From NCBI RefSeq assembly GCF_003315075.1, contig NZ_QNRJ01000014.1, positions 1-64,000 on the forward strand: 64,000 nucleotides of DNA, given 5' to 3'. The stretch is from Rossellomorea aquimaris (GTDB lineage: Bacteria > Bacillota > Bacilli > Bacillales > Bacillaceae_B). Below the pieces are notes generated by a model. That model was given only the letters and a program-made list of their open reading frames with translations, was not told where the DNA came from and did not search any database. Both the position numbers and the translations under genes were made by a program. This document shows, in pieces, positions 1 to 9,800 of this stretch (the stretch's first letter is position 1; each line of letters starts with the position of its first letter).

Positions 1-17
1 ACTGCGGAATAATGAAA

Positions 18-94
<77 letters not shown>

Positions 95-103
95 ATTAAG
101 AAT

Positions 104-177
104 TGGAGCGGGTGAAGGGAATCGAACCCTCATCATCAGCTTGGAAGGCTGAGGTTTTACCACTAAACTACACCCGC
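104..177 (-). tRNA. tRNA-Gly (TCC)
   Basis: Cloverleaf with acceptor GCGGGTG/CACCCGC and anticodon TCC; CCA encoded at 104-106. Confidence 0.97.
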
Positions 178-187
178 ATGAATAAAT

Positions 188-261
<74 letters not shown>

Positions 262-263
262 GT

Positions 264-338
264 TGGCTGGGCTAGCTGGATTCGAACCAACGCATGTCGC
301 AGTCAAAGTGCGATGCCTTACCGCTTGGCTATAGCCCA
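264..338 (-). tRNA. tRNA-Gln (TTG)
   Basis: Cloverleaf with acceptor TGGGCTA/TAGCCCA and anticodon TTG; CCA encoded at 264-266, only 2 nt from the neighbouring tRNA-Cys. Confidence 0.97.
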
Positions 339-345
339 ATATAAA

Positions 346-420
346 GGGCGACTGATGGGAATCGAACCCACGAATGCCTGAACCACAATCAGGTGCGTTA
401 ACCACTTCGCCACAATCGCC
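346..420 (-). tRNA. tRNA-His (GTG)
   Basis: Cloverleaf with anticodon GTG and the extra 5' G (G-1) pairing with C73 that marks tRNA-His. No CCA follows, so the end must be added by nucleotidyltransferase. Confidence 0.96.
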
Positions 421-436
421 ATGTTATAAATTTCTT

Positions 437-510
437 TGGCAGGGGCAGTAGGAATCGAACCCACACCAAAGGTTTTGGAGACCTTCGTTCTACCGTTAAA
501 CTATGCCCCT
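437..510 (-). tRNA. tRNA-Trp (CCA)
   Basis: Cloverleaf with acceptor AGGGGCA and anticodon CCA; 3' CCA encoded at 437-439. Confidence 0.97.
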
Positions 511-599
511 AAGAAATATAATTAGTTTTCAGAAGACCCTCATGCTTCGCAAAGTTTAAGGAATATTATTTTACTTCGCTGACGCTTCGTAAAAAATCT

Positions 600-683
600 T
601 GGTGGAGGGGGGCAGATTCGAACTGCCGAACCCGAAGGAGCGGATTTACAGTCCGCCGCGTTTAGCCACTTCGCTACCCCTCC
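600..683 (-). tRNA. tRNA-Tyr (GTA)
   Basis: Class II cloverleaf with a long variable arm, anticodon GTA and encoded CCA at 600-602. A stem-loop starts directly after the CCA, as at several other tRNAs here. Confidence 0.97.
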
Positions 684-719
684 AAATAAAAGAAATACTT
701 AAAGGTTCTTAAGTATAAA

Positions 720-795
720 TGGTGGCTCAGGACGGAATCGAACCGCCGACACATGGATTTTCAGTCCATTGCTCTACCAACTGAGCTACTGAGCC
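720..795 (-). tRNA. tRNA-Phe (GAA)
   Basis: Cloverleaf with acceptor GGCTCAG/CTGAGCC and anticodon GAA; CCA encoded at 720-722. Confidence 0.97.
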
Positions 796-844
796 ATATT
801 ATATAGAAGATGAAATTATCAAATTGAACATTAAAAGAAATAAA

Positions 845-921
845 TGGCGGTCCGGACGGGACTCGAACCCGCGACCTCCTGCGTGACAGGCAGGCATTCT
901 AACCAACTGAACTACCGGACC
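845..921 (-). tRNA. tRNA-Asp (GTC)
   Basis: Cloverleaf with acceptor GGTCCGG and anticodon GTC; discriminator G and CCA encoded (845-848). Confidence 0.97.
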
Positions 922-1035
922 AAAGCTTTTTGCGCCAGCAAAATAGGTTTCAATTCTGCGACAGTGAAAATAACTATCCATGCGTGACTCATGAAAGATT
1001 AGCGATAACTCTTATAAAACAAGCCAAAAATGGTA

Positions 1036-1109
<74 letters not shown>

Positions 1110-1143
1110 ACGATAAAAATGAAATTTTCCATTAAAGTAAATA

Positions 1144-1236
1144 TGGAGGAGGAAGGGGGATTCGAACCCCCGCGGGCTGTTACACCCCTGTCGGTTTTCA
1201 AGACCGATCCCTTCAGCCGGACTTGGGTATTCCTCC
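1144..1236 (-). tRNA. tRNA-Ser (TGA)
   Basis: Class II tRNA of about 93 nt with a long variable arm, anticodon TGA and encoded CCA at 1144-1146. Confidence 0.97.
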
Positions 1237-1242
1237 GTATAA

Positions 1243-1316
1243 TGGACCCTGTAGGACTCGAACCTACGACCGGACGGTTATGAGCCGTCTGCTCTAACCA
1301 ACTGAGCTAAGGGTCC
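1243..1316 (-). tRNA. tRNA-Ile2 (CAT, probably lysidine-modified) or Met
   Basis: Cloverleaf with acceptor GGACCCT and anticodon CAT, no encoded CCA. Its place between the elongator Met and Ser(TGA) matches the Met-Ile2-Ser-fMet order I recall for the B. subtilis trnB cluster, so tRNA-Ile2 read by lysidine modification is preferred over a second Met. That choice is inference from order and similarity. Confidence 0.85.
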
Positions 1317-1351
1317 TTATAAATTTAAATTGCATGTTATGTATTAAGTAA

Positions 1352-1425
1352 TAGCGGCGGAGGGGATCGAACCCCCGACCTCACGGGTATGAACCGTACG
1401 CTCTAGCCAGCTGAGCTACACCGCC
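1352..1425 (-). tRNA. tRNA-Met (CAT), elongator
   Basis: Cloverleaf with acceptor GGCGGTG closed by a G-U pair, anticodon CAT, without initiator features and without encoded CCA. Confidence 0.93.
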
Positions 1426-1503
1426 ACGAAAGTTTTACTATTGTATTTGATTTTTGCATGAGCGAAAATCAATGAAGTTTATTTTACTTTAGTGAAACAA
1501 ACT

Positions 1504-1579
1504 TGGTGGAGCCTAGCGGGATCGAACCGCTGACCTCCTGCGTGCAAAGCAGGCGCTCTCCCAGCTGAGCTAAGGCCCC
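1504..1579 (-). tRNA. tRNA-Ala (TGC)
   Basis: Cloverleaf with anticodon TGC; CCA encoded at 1504-1506, followed directly by a stem-loop spacer. Confidence 0.97.
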
Positions 1580-1587
1580 AAAAGAAG

Positions 1588-1664
1588 TGGTCGGGAAGAC
1601 AGGATTCGAACCTGCGACCCCTTGGTCCCAAACCAAGTGCTCTACCAAGCTGAGCTACTTCCCG
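1588..1664 (-). tRNA. tRNA-Pro (TGG)
   Basis: Cloverleaf with acceptor CGGGAAG and anticodon TGG; CCA encoded at 1588-1590. Confidence 0.97.
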
Positions 1665-1669
1665 ATATA

Positions 1670-1746
1670 TGGCGCGCCCGAGAGGAGTCGAACCCCTAAC
1701 CTTTTGATCCGTAGTCAAACGCTCTATCCAATTGAGCTACGGGCGC
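1670..1746 (-). tRNA. tRNA-Arg (ACG)
   Basis: Cloverleaf with acceptor GCGCCCG and anticodon ACG (normally deaminated to ICG); CCA encoded at 1670-1672. Confidence 0.97.
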
Positions 1747-1793
1747 TAAATGTATGTTGGATTTATAGATATTTCACTGTAGCACCTTAAGGT

Positions 1794-1820
1794 AAGATAT
1801 TTTGCTGACGCAAAAATCTT
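1794..1820 (-). repeat. tRNA 3'-trailer hairpin, copy A
   Basis: In the transcript a stem of GCAAAA/TTTTGC type flanked by AAGAT/ATCTT begins right after the CCA of tRNA-Leu(TAA). The same bases, including flanking GG, recur at 2123-2149. Weaker relatives follow Tyr (566-599), Asp (near 921), Ala (1475-1503), Val (2411-2439) and Glu (2522-2546). Confidence 0.8.
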
Positions 1821-1909
1821 TGGTGCCGAGGACCGGAATCGAACCGGTACGGTAGTCACCTACCGCAGGATTTTAAGTCCTGTGCGTCTGCCAGTTCCGC
1901 CACCCCGGC
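1821..1909 (-). tRNA. tRNA-Leu (TAA)
   Basis: Class II tRNA with a long variable arm, anticodon TAA and encoded CCA at 1821-1823. The spacer that follows (1794-1820) is a hairpin duplicated after tRNA-Lys. Confidence 0.97.
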
Positions 1910-1914
1910 TAGTC

Positions 1915-1989
1915 TGGAGCGGAAGACGGGATTCGAACCCGCGACCCCCACCTTGGCAAGGTGGTGTTCTACCACTGAACTACTTCCGC
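1915..1989 (-). tRNA. tRNA-Gly (GCC)
   Basis: Cloverleaf with acceptor GCGGAAG and anticodon GCC; CCA encoded at 1915-1917. Confidence 0.97.
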
Positions 1990-1997
1990 GCTAGTAT

Positions 1998-2082
1998 TGG
2001 TGCGGGTGAAGGGACTTGAACCCCCACGCCTTGCGGCGCCAGATCCTAAGTCTGGTGCGTCTGCCAATTCCGCCACACCCGC
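1998..2082 (-). tRNA. tRNA-Leu (TAG)
   Basis: Class II tRNA with anticodon TAG and encoded CCA at 1998-2000. Confidence 0.97.
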
Positions 2083-2122
2083 ATGTAATAGATGATTTTC
2101 GTAATAACGAAAACCCTATGGT

Positions 2123-2149
2123 AAGATATTTTGCTGACGCAAAAATCTT
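2123..2149 (-). repeat. tRNA 3'-trailer hairpin, copy B
   Basis: Exact copy of the 1794-1820 hairpin, placed directly after the CCA of tRNA-Lys. Confidence 0.8.
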
Positions 2150-2225
2150 TGGTGAGCCATGAAGGATTCGAACCTTCGACCCTCTGATTAAAAGTCAGAT
2201 GCTCTACCAACTGAGCTAATGGCTC
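2150..2225 (-). tRNA. tRNA-Lys (TTT)
   Basis: Cloverleaf with acceptor GAGCCAT and anticodon TTT; CCA encoded at 2150-2152, followed by the hairpin spacer 2123-2149. Confidence 0.97.
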
Positions 2226-2246
2226 ATCCTATAACAGGAAACCAAA

Positions 2247-2322
<76 letters not shown>

Positions 2323-2439
2323 GTGTTTAATTTTTGATGAAGACTACTTAATGAAAAATTGTTTTCATATAGGGAATTCAAGAAGAGATATTTTGCTTCC
2401 GCAAAAATCTTTTGTTTATTTTACTTGCGTAAAAAAACT

Positions 2440-2515
2440 TGGTGGAGGATGACGGGATCGAACCGCCGACCCTCTGCTTGTAAGGCAGATGCTCTCCCAG
2501 CTGAGCTAATCCTCC
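2440..2515 (-). tRNA. tRNA-Val (TAC)
   Basis: Cloverleaf with acceptor GGAGGAT and anticodon TAC; CCA encoded at 2440-2442. Confidence 0.97.
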
Positions 2516-2546
2516 ATATAGATTTACTTTGCTTCGCAAAAAACTT

Positions 2547-2621
2547 TGGTGACCCATACGGGATTCGAACCCGTGTTACCGCCGTGAAAGGGCGGTGTCT
2601 TAACCGCTTGACCAATGGGCC
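2547..2621 (-). tRNA. tRNA-Glu (TTC), first tRNA of the transcript
   Basis: Cloverleaf with acceptor GGCCCAT/ATGGGTC and anticodon TTC; CCA encoded at 2547-2549. It lies about 36 nt downstream of a strong promoter, so the cluster is transcribed without an rRNA operon in front. Confidence 0.97.
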
Positions 2622-2656
2622 TTATTTTCTAAGCGTCCCGCTTAAGGACATGTATA

Positions 2657-2685
2657 ACTATATCAACTAATTTCGCAGAAGTCAA
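2657..2685 (-). promoter_or_regulatory. Promoter of the tRNA cluster (SigA type)
   Basis: On the minus strand TTGACT (2680-2685) and TATAGT (2657-2662) are separated by exactly 17 bp, pointing into the tRNA genes. An AT-rich stretch upstream (about 2690-2760) could act as an UP element. Confidence 0.8.
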
Positions 2686-2781
2686 CTTCTAAATCACGAT
2701 AAAAAGAGATATTTTTTCAACTTACGCATCTTAACATTTTTGTAAGCCGAAAAAGAATATACCATATTATTTAAGTTTATA

Positions 2782-2790
2782 TCAATAGTT
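2782..2790. repeat. Target-site duplication, left copy
   Basis: The 9-bp sequence TCAATAGTT directly abuts the left inverted repeat of the insertion sequence and is repeated at 4196-4204. Confidence 0.92.
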
Positions 2791-4195
2791 CACTAGCGTC
2801 GCATTAAAATAATTTTGCACTATTAATAAAACTGAATTTTCTAAATTATAATCCAGGTATAAAAAAAGCCTTTATAATGGTAGGACGGTAGTAAACCTTC
2901 CAAATCCAAAATAAAGGACAATCTCATGGATAAGTTTACACGAAAAACATCATTTGAACAATGGTTTTCACCAATTCCACCCTCAAAATTAGAGGAACTG
3001 GCTGAACACCATCAATTAAATTACTATACCAAGAAGCTATACATTGTCTCATTTCTGAAGTTACTACTGTTTGCGCAACTGAACGAAACGGAAAGTATGC
3101 GTGCAGTCAGTGATACATTGTTTTCAGATGAATTACAAAAAACCACGAATTTAAAATCGATTAGCTTTTCTCAATTAGGACGTCGATTACATCAAGTTCC
3201 TACACACGTTTTTCAAGAGATTTTTCTGGACTTGGTGGCACAAATTCACGAAAAAACGCACTTTGAACAACGACGAAAGACCATGACACCGTTGAAAATC
3301 ATTGACTCGAGCACGTTGCCATTGAATTTGAACAATCATAAGTGGGCTGATTTTCGGAAAACGAAATCGGGCATTAAGCTTCACTTGCGCCTTGTGTACT
3401 TAGAAAAAGGTTGTTCGTATCCGGATAAAGCCGTGCTGACAAACGCAAAAGAACATGATCGTGGCCAACTTGAGGTGCTCGTTGATGATAAAGAGTGCAT
3501 GTATGTGTTTGACCGTGGTTACTTGGATTATGACCGATTTGATCGCATGACTGATGACGGATTTTTCTTTGTCTCACGCTTGCGCAAAAATGCGTTTACA
3601 CGTGTGTTAGAGTCGTTTGAGCTCCCTGAAGATTCCGCTGTTTTATCAGATGAAATGACTTTGATTGGCACCACCCAAAATCGTGCTGAGAATGCATTTC
3701 GTCTCATTAATGTCTTGGATTCAAAAGGGAATGAGCTGCATCTGATTACAAATCGTTTCGATCTAAGCGCAGATGAAATCGCTGAACTGTACAAATCTCG
3801 TTGGGCAATCGAGCTATTTTTCAAATGGATGAAACAGCATTTAAACATCAAAAAATTTTAAGGGCAGAGCGAACAATCCGTACATAATCAAGTGTACATC
3901 GCGATGATCGTCTATTGTTTAAATGTACTGGCTCAGCTCAACACAAATAGTGCACGCAGCTACTTGCAGATCAGTCGGTGGTTGAAAGCAGCACCTTGGA
4001 AATCAGCACATATCTGGATTCGGAAAATCTCAGGGAAAGCTGTTCCGTAAAGGTTTTCACGTTTCTGTTGCCCTCGCCAAAGGTTATAGTAAAAAAATGG
4101 ATGTTCACTACCTCTGCTTAGGTATCTTCGTTTTTATTCTAATAAGCAGAAAGTGAAAAACAGAAAATTCAGTCAAAATTCATGCGACACTAGTG
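2791..4195 (+). mobile_element. IS4-family insertion sequence, 1405 bp, IS4Bsu1-like
   Basis: The ends are imperfect inverted repeats (left CACTAGCGTCGCAT, right CACTAGTGTCGCAT on the opposite strand), flanked by 9-bp direct repeats. The length, 9-bp duplication and 374-codon transposase frame fit what I recall of IS4Bsu1 from Bacillus; that name is from memory. The element landed about 100 bp upstream of the tRNA promoter and did not separate it from its genes. The internal transposase stop makes it non-autonomous unless the stop is read through. Confidence 0.93.
2926..4050 (+). pseudogene. IS4-family transposase, interrupted by an in-frame stop
   Basis: The frame begins at ATG 2926 after an AAAGGA site and would encode 374 residues. 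It carries the IS4 Y-(2)-R-(3)-E-(6)-K signature (YKSRWAIELFFKWMK, around residues 287-301). A TAA codon at 3859-3861 follows the residues KKF; the frame continues uninterrupted to TAA 4048-4050 with family-like residues (GQSEQ.VHNQVYIAMIVYCLN). At the stop, relatives have a tyrosine as I recall, so a single TAT/TAC to TAA change is the likely lesion. The product would be cut to 311 residues and lose its C-terminal helices, so it is probably inactive. Confidence 0.9.
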
Positions 4196-4204
4196 TCAAT
4201 AGTT
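4196..4204. repeat. Target-site duplication, right copy
   Basis: TCAATAGTT abutting the right end of the insertion sequence; identical to 2782-2790. Confidence 0.92.
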
Positions 4205-4395
4205 AATTTAATAATTTCCCCAAATGTACTGTTGACTTCTATTCCATAAGAAAGATTATAGAACCCCCGTCTCATATAGTGAAGGTTAATACACTAACAA
4301 TTATCTCTTTCCTTTTCCTCACTAAAAAACAGTTCTATCTCCTTCACACTCACATAGATATAGGAAATGAAAATAAGATAACAAAGGAGTTTTTT

Positions 4396-5166
4396 ATGAA
4401 TATAACCCGCTTAGGTCATTCATGTTTTGTCATTAAAACGAGTACCGGAAAGAACATTATGGTAGATCCTTTTTTAAAACAGAATCCCGCTTGTCCAAGA
4501 GAATTTGTTCAAGAGGACTATTTAAAACAGATAGATGTGGTTTTTCTCACACATGGTCATTTTGATCATGTTTCAGGGCTGGATGAAGTTAAGAAGTATA
4601 AACCCGACGCACTGGTCGTTGCTCAATATGAGCTTGCATTGAAATTAATGTCTGAAGGATATAACGTCTTTCCATTAAACTATGGTGGAACGTATAGGGA
4701 AAATAATTTTGAAGTAACGATGGTAAACGCAGTCCACACCTCTTCTTTCGGTGAAACACAAGGAGTTCCAGGACTGGTAGGACTACCGTGTGGATATATA
4801 TTAAATGTTTTTGGAGAACAGGTTGTGTACATTTCCGGAGACACCGATGTGATGGCCGACATGAAGATCATCCAAGACATCTATCAACCGTCCGTTGCCA
4901 TTCTTTCATGCTCCGGCCAATTCGTCATGGGGGTAAAAGAAGCAGCATACGCACTAACTCATCTATTAAATGTAAAGAAAGTTATCCCCTGCCATACCTT
5001 CCCTAAAGTAATGGATGCTGCCAGCCCGGAAATGATGGCGGAATTAGTAGAAGGTTTTCCGGTGATCCAGTATATGATGGGGCAGGATGAGGAATTAAAG
5101 GAGGTAATGAAGAATAGTGATGTTGAAGTTACGATTCTAGGGTTTGGAGAAACAAAGGAAGTGTAA
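4396..5166 (+). CDS. UPF0173 family metal-dependent hydrolase (metallo-beta-lactamase fold)
   Basis: A 256-residue cytosolic protein of the metallo-beta-lactamase fold. It starts with MNITRLGHSCFVI and shows the metal-binding HGHFDH motif (around residue 55), a second histidine in NAVHTSSFG, an aspartate in SGDTDVM and a late histidine in IPCHTFP, which is the complete ligand set of UPF0173 proteins. The chosen ATG has AAAGGAG seven bases upstream; an upstream GTG at 4279 in the same frame has no ribosome site and adds residues foreign to the family. The substrate is unknown. It stands alone between the insertion sequence and a minus-strand gene. Confidence 0.9.
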   Translation: MNITRLGHSCFVIKTSTGKNIMVDPFLKQNPACPREFVQEDYLKQIDVVFLTHGHFDHVSGLDEVKKYKPDALVVAQYELALKLMSEGYNVFPLNYGGTYRENNFEVTMVNAVHTSSFGETQGVPGLVGLPCGYILNVFGEQVVYISGDTDVMADMKIIQDIYQPSVAILSCSGQFVMGVKEAAYALTHLLNVKKVIPCHTFPKVMDAASPEMMAELVEGFPVIQYMMGQDEELKEVMKNSDVEVTILGFGETKEV

Positions 5167-5331
5167 ATGTGGGTCATAAAGACAGGTCCATTGTTCAAGA
5201 TCATTATTTAGCGGGAAGTAATCTGCCCTCTTGTCCCTCCCCCTCTTTATAAAGAAAGTAGATAAAGAAAGTTTACATTATACCTATTTGAATAAGGTGC
5301 TTCATCACTCATCCACTTATCTCACTACAGT

Positions 5332-5634
5332 TCAGATAATCTCCATTAGCCAATAACCATGCATCAAACAGATGAAACTATAGGAGACTGCCGCAATGAC
5401 TGAAACACTGAATAGAACATTGGAAGACCTTTTATCCGGTTTGAGTCTATAAAGAAGAATAAATAAGGTTACTGAAAGTCCACCTTTCAATAGTAGAAAT
5501 AACCAGGGATTGGTGAAGTAGAGATTACTCATAAGAGGATTGGCTTCTGTTATGTAATCGAAATGTAAGCCATACATGGTCAGAGATGTATCTAGGAGGT
5601 TTAGTATTGCGATGTAAAGGAGTAGTAGCCTCAT
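5332..5634 (-). CDS. Small membrane protein, DUF5658-like
   Basis: A 100-residue protein with three predicted membrane helices (about residues 3-20, 40-60 and 72-98). The N-terminal LLDTSLTMYGL and the following EANPLM resemble the DUF5658 family of small membrane proteins, whose function is unknown. An AGGAGAAT site precedes the ATG at 5634. No partner gene is adjacent. Confidence 0.75.
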   Translation of the reverse strand: MRLLLLYIAILNLLDTSLTMYGLHFDYITEANPLMSNLYFTNPWLFLLLKGGLSVTLFILLYRLKPDKRSSNVLFSVSVIAAVSYSFICLMHGYWLMEII

Positions 5635-6049
5635 GGTAAATTCTCCTATTCATATTATTAAGAATTAGCCATTCTTTTTAAAGAACGACTAATTCCATTG
5701 TAATACAATTCAACTTCATAAACTAGAATTTAATTCTTTATTAAGAACAACAGTGACCATTGTATGTAAAGCATTGTGTCTGAATTCTCGCCCGTCCCTA
5801 AACATGCGATGTGACCCAGCCTCTCATTCCAATTCCACTAAAAGCCCTCCAAATGATACCTACATAATACATATTTTTTGTTGTAAATTCCTTATTCCAA
5901 CCTTTCATCTAAAAGAATACTTTTAGCAACCCTTTGTTTACGATATGTAAATTAAAGGAATAGCACAGGCCTATTTACTCATACATTCAAGGGTGAAGTT
6001 ACTTATCGACTCATTCTGGCAAGTACATGATAGGAGAGGAGGATAAAGG
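5635..6049. other. Intergenic stretch without recognised genes
   Basis: AT-rich region between divergent genes. I see no ORF with a ribosome site, no tRNA and no clear terminator; it must hold the promoters of the two flanking genes. Confidence 0.6.
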
Positions 6050-6529
6050 ATGAGGTTAAACATTTTTCTAATAGGGTTTGTCCTTTTAGCGATGTTATCA
6101 GGGTGCAGCGATCCAGTACAGGATGATTTACTGAACTACATCAATGAAGATATGAAGCCATTGGCTGTATTGGAGGAAGACGCTATTGCAGAGTATGACA
6201 GTGTGACAGGCAACAACTATGTGGATGATTTGACCACCTATATTCACATCGAAGAAGTAGTCGTACCCATGTACCGGGATTTTATTGAACAACTTGAAGC
6301 AGTAAACCCGAAAACATCAGAGGTGCAAGAGTTACACGAAAGCTATATAGAAGCTGTGAATATTCAAAATAACGCTATGATCAAAATACTTGCTGCAATC
6401 GATCAGCAAGACTATGACATGGTCGCGGATGCGAATAAAATGTTAGCTGAAGGAAGAGCAGGTATAAGAAGCTTTACAAATGAACTTGAAAAATTGGCTG
6501 AAGAACATAATGTTGAAATAACAGATTAG
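6050..6529 (+). CDS. Putative lipoprotein, 159 aa
   Basis: The N-terminus is a lipoprotein signal: two charged residues, a hydrophobic stretch and lipobox LSGC with Cys at residue 19. The mature part (20-159) is acidic and mostly helical, without cysteines or a known motif; it looks like a helical-bundle protein tethered outside the membrane. The start has a strong GGAGAGGAGG site. It stands alone, followed at 6625-6697 by two operator-like palindromes. Function unknown. Confidence 0.8.
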   Translation: MRLNIFLIGFVLLAMLSGCSDPVQDDLLNYINEDMKPLAVLEEDAIAEYDSVTGNNYVDDLTTYIHIEEVVVPMYRDFIEQLEAVNPKTSEVQELHESYIEAVNIQNNAMIKILAAIDQQDYDMVADANKMLAEGRAGIRSFTNELEKLAEEHNVEITD

Positions 6530-6624
6530 GAATTGGATCGGTAAGATCGCCCTCGTCCAAACAGTTTCCATCTAAAAAACACCCACTTACACGGATTTGG
6601 TAGCTTAAAAACTTCAATACTCTT

Positions 6625-6697
6625 AAACAAGCGTTTGTTTAGTTGATTTCTTGTCTGTCCTCATAAGGTTTTAGCAATTAATCAAACGTTTGTTTAA
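6625..6697. promoter_or_regulatory. Pair of AAACGTTTGTTT-type palindromes (TetR-like operator)
   Basis: Two near-palindromes, AAACAAGCGTTTGTTT (6625-6640) and TTAATCAAACGTTTGTTTAA (6678-6697), lie 40 bp apart in the gap between two convergent genes. Such sites are typical of TetR/AcrR-type repressors, but no such gene and no gene start are near. The role is unclear. Confidence 0.4.
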
Positions 6698-6751
6698 AAA
6701 ACGAAATCTACTTGATACTTCCTCACTCTATCAATAGTCTCAATACCAAAC

Positions 6752-6786
6752 AAAACCTCAACCCTTTTTACCAGGGTTGAGGTTTT
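6752..6786. terminator. Bidirectional terminator
   Basis: Perfect stem AAAACCTCAACCCT / AGGGTTGAGGTTTT with a short loop and T/A-rich flanks. It serves the amylopullulanase gene (minus) and probably the convergent lipoprotein gene. Confidence 0.85.
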
Positions 6787-6825
6787 ATGATTTTGTATGT
6801 TGCTATAGATCCTCAGTGGTCAAGT

Positions 6826-9800
6826 CTATTGCTTCTTTTTCTTCCCCTTCTCCTCCACCTTAATCACAACAGTGGTCAAAGGATCCAAAGTCAACGTATC
6901 TTCCGTCAATGTAAATCCGGACTTCTTGGAAACCGGCTTGGTTCCCGCTTCGTCGTTGTCTACTACAACCTTGCCTTTCGAGAAGTCATAGTCTCCTATT
7001 GATAGGGTACGTGCTTCGCTATCCGCATTGACGAATACGTAATACTCACCCGTACCATCCGTGGATACATTCTTGTAGGCAAGCATTAAGTCTGTAGCAG
7101 CAATTTCAGGTAAATCAAGCAGCGATACATTCTGATCGACCAGCTCTTGCTCACCTAAACGGAAAGCGTTGGTTGATCTTCTTAGCTCAATCAAACCTTC
7201 AGTATATTCTCTCGTCGTTGTATTGATTCCATACTTCTTCTTGTTCGTTGCTTTTTCCCAGTCAAACTTGTTGATGGCGTCTGATGAGTCGTATGAGTCG
7301 TGGATGAAGTAACCGAATGGGTCTCCATTCTCATCCTCCAGCTCATGATATTTCTGTTCCGGTACGCCTTCACCAAGCCATTGCTTCGTTCTTCCATATT
7401 CCTGGCCTGCGTGGATAAAGGCCGTTCCTTGTGATGTCAGAATCATGGAGTTACCAAGTCGAATGCGCTTGTGAATCTCCAGGTTGTTTTCCGGAATGGC
7501 CGGGTCCTTTTTGATCGATTGGGCAATGACGTCGTATAACGGCAGGTTGTCATGTGCTGCGATGTATTGGACCATGTCGCCCGGGTCGTCGTCTGCCGTG
7601 TTGCCTGGCTGCCCTTTGATGTTGTTGAAAATCGTGCTGATGTCGCGTGCGCCGCCTGTCAGGAATCTCGGCTCTCCTTCTGAACCGAATCCGGACTTCA
7701 GTTCATTTCGGATTTCGTCGGAGAAGACTCCCACGTCGTCGGTTTTGTCCATCCAATCCTGGTCGGCACCCATTCCTTCAAGGGAAGGATCGGATAGGTG
7801 TCCGGCAAATGTTCTCCAGCCTTCACCGATGAACAATGCATCCGGGTTGATTTCAGCCGCAGCGTCATAGGCTTTTTGGATGGATGGATACGTTGCGTCA
7901 CCCATCATATCGAAGCGCATGCCATCGATCTTGTATTCGTCGAACCAGTATTTCACTGAGTCGACCATCAATTTTTCAGCCATGGTATGGTTGGTTGCCA
8001 GGTTGTTCCCGAACCCTCCAAGGAAGTTTCCTTTGTCATCCTGGAACGCATAGTAGTTAGGCACGATATCGTTCAGAGTGCTTGTTTTCGCCATATGCGT
8101 GTAGACGACGTCGAGGACGACCCCCATACCCTTATCATGAATGGCGTCGATCAATCGTTTTGTTTCTTCGATTCGTAATTGCGGATCAGTGGCATCCTGT
8201 GAATACGCACCATCCGGGGAGAAGTAGCTGTGTGGGTCATAGCCCCAGTTGTACTCATTGCCTCCCGCTGAATACTCAAGCTCACGTTCGCCCATATTCG
8301 TTTCATCGCCGTAGTACCAGGCCATGATCGGAAGCAGTTGGACGTGTGTCACTCCCATCGACTTGATATAATCAAGCTTTTTGATGAAGGCGTCATAGGT
8401 GCCCCATCTTTCCTTCTTCAAATCTTTTTCAATCGAAGGGTCGGACGTAAAGTCACGGACGTGAACCTCATAAATGACCGCGTCTTCACGTTTTTCATAG
8501 CCATCAATGGAAGCATGGCTGAATTTCTTGGGATCGGTTCCTTTTAAATCGACGATCGCCGCTTTTCCGACGTTATCGCCGTCAGGTCCCGCTTCACCCT
8601 CTGTGGTCACTGTAAAAGCAGCCATAGATTTGGCGTAAGGATCCAATACTTTTTTCGTTACGCCGTCGTTGGTTACTTCATATTGATAGTAGTAACCCTT
8701 CAGATCTTTCACCTTTAAGTCTTTCGCTTTCACGTCTGTTGACCAGACGCCTTTTTCACCAAGGGTCAGTTCCACACTGCCGATCGGTTTCGCAGCATCT
8801 TTTTTATCAAAGAAGTTCGCGACGACCTTGCTTGCTTTCGGTGCCCATAGTTTTAAGGTCGCGTTTCCTTTTTTATAAGTGGCACCGAGATCGTCACCAT
8901 CGTAGGCATACTTGTTATCAATCAGTCTCCAACCAGCTGCCGCTTTAACGGTTCTGCCTGAGTAGGTGATGGATAACGGCAGTTTTCCCAGGTCAAAATC
9001 AGCTTTTACTTCCACTGTTTTGTCTCCGGTGATTTCAGCACTTTCCACTGTCACGTCGGATCCAGCGCTGTCTTTGATGGCTAAACCTGACAATAACGCT
9101 TCTTCTGTCAAACCATCTGTCATCGTGAAGTTCAGACGGATCGTATCGTCAGAAGTGACCTCGGAAGAAATCAGTCCTGTTGCGACATCCCCGTGTGGAG
9201 AAATGTAGACGGTATCGTCACCCTGCTTCACCCATAAGTGATTATATTTATCTAACAGATTGAACGTTTTGTTGCCCCCATCCTTACCGGCATCGCCTTT
9301 CGACTCATCCAGCATAAGGAAGCCGATTTCTTTCGCATTTTCGTTTAACGGGATGTCTACATAAGCACCATAACGGTCTTTACCCGCTAAATCAGCCGCA
9401 CCTGTCGGCCAGTTATCCGATGGAGCCGCGACATCTCCCCAATTCCAGACACCGTAGTTCTCATAATTCCCGTCTTCACGCTCATAATGAATACGCACCG
9501 TGTTCTCCGGCAGATCAACCGGCTCATACGTATACACCTTATCAGAACCTTGTTGGATCCAAATCTCGTTTACCTCCGGTGAAGGAATGGTAAATCCTTT
9601 ATCTCCACCATCTTTACCGGCATCCCCTTTGGTTATATCCATCACCAGGAAGCCGATATTTTTCGCTCCTTCAGCAAGTGGTACATCAATGTACGCACCG
9701 TAGCTGTCGGTCTTTTCGAACATAGTAGCACCTGTTGGCCAATTAGCCGATGGTGATTCCACATCATTCCATAGCCATGCACCGAAGTTTTCGTAGTTTC

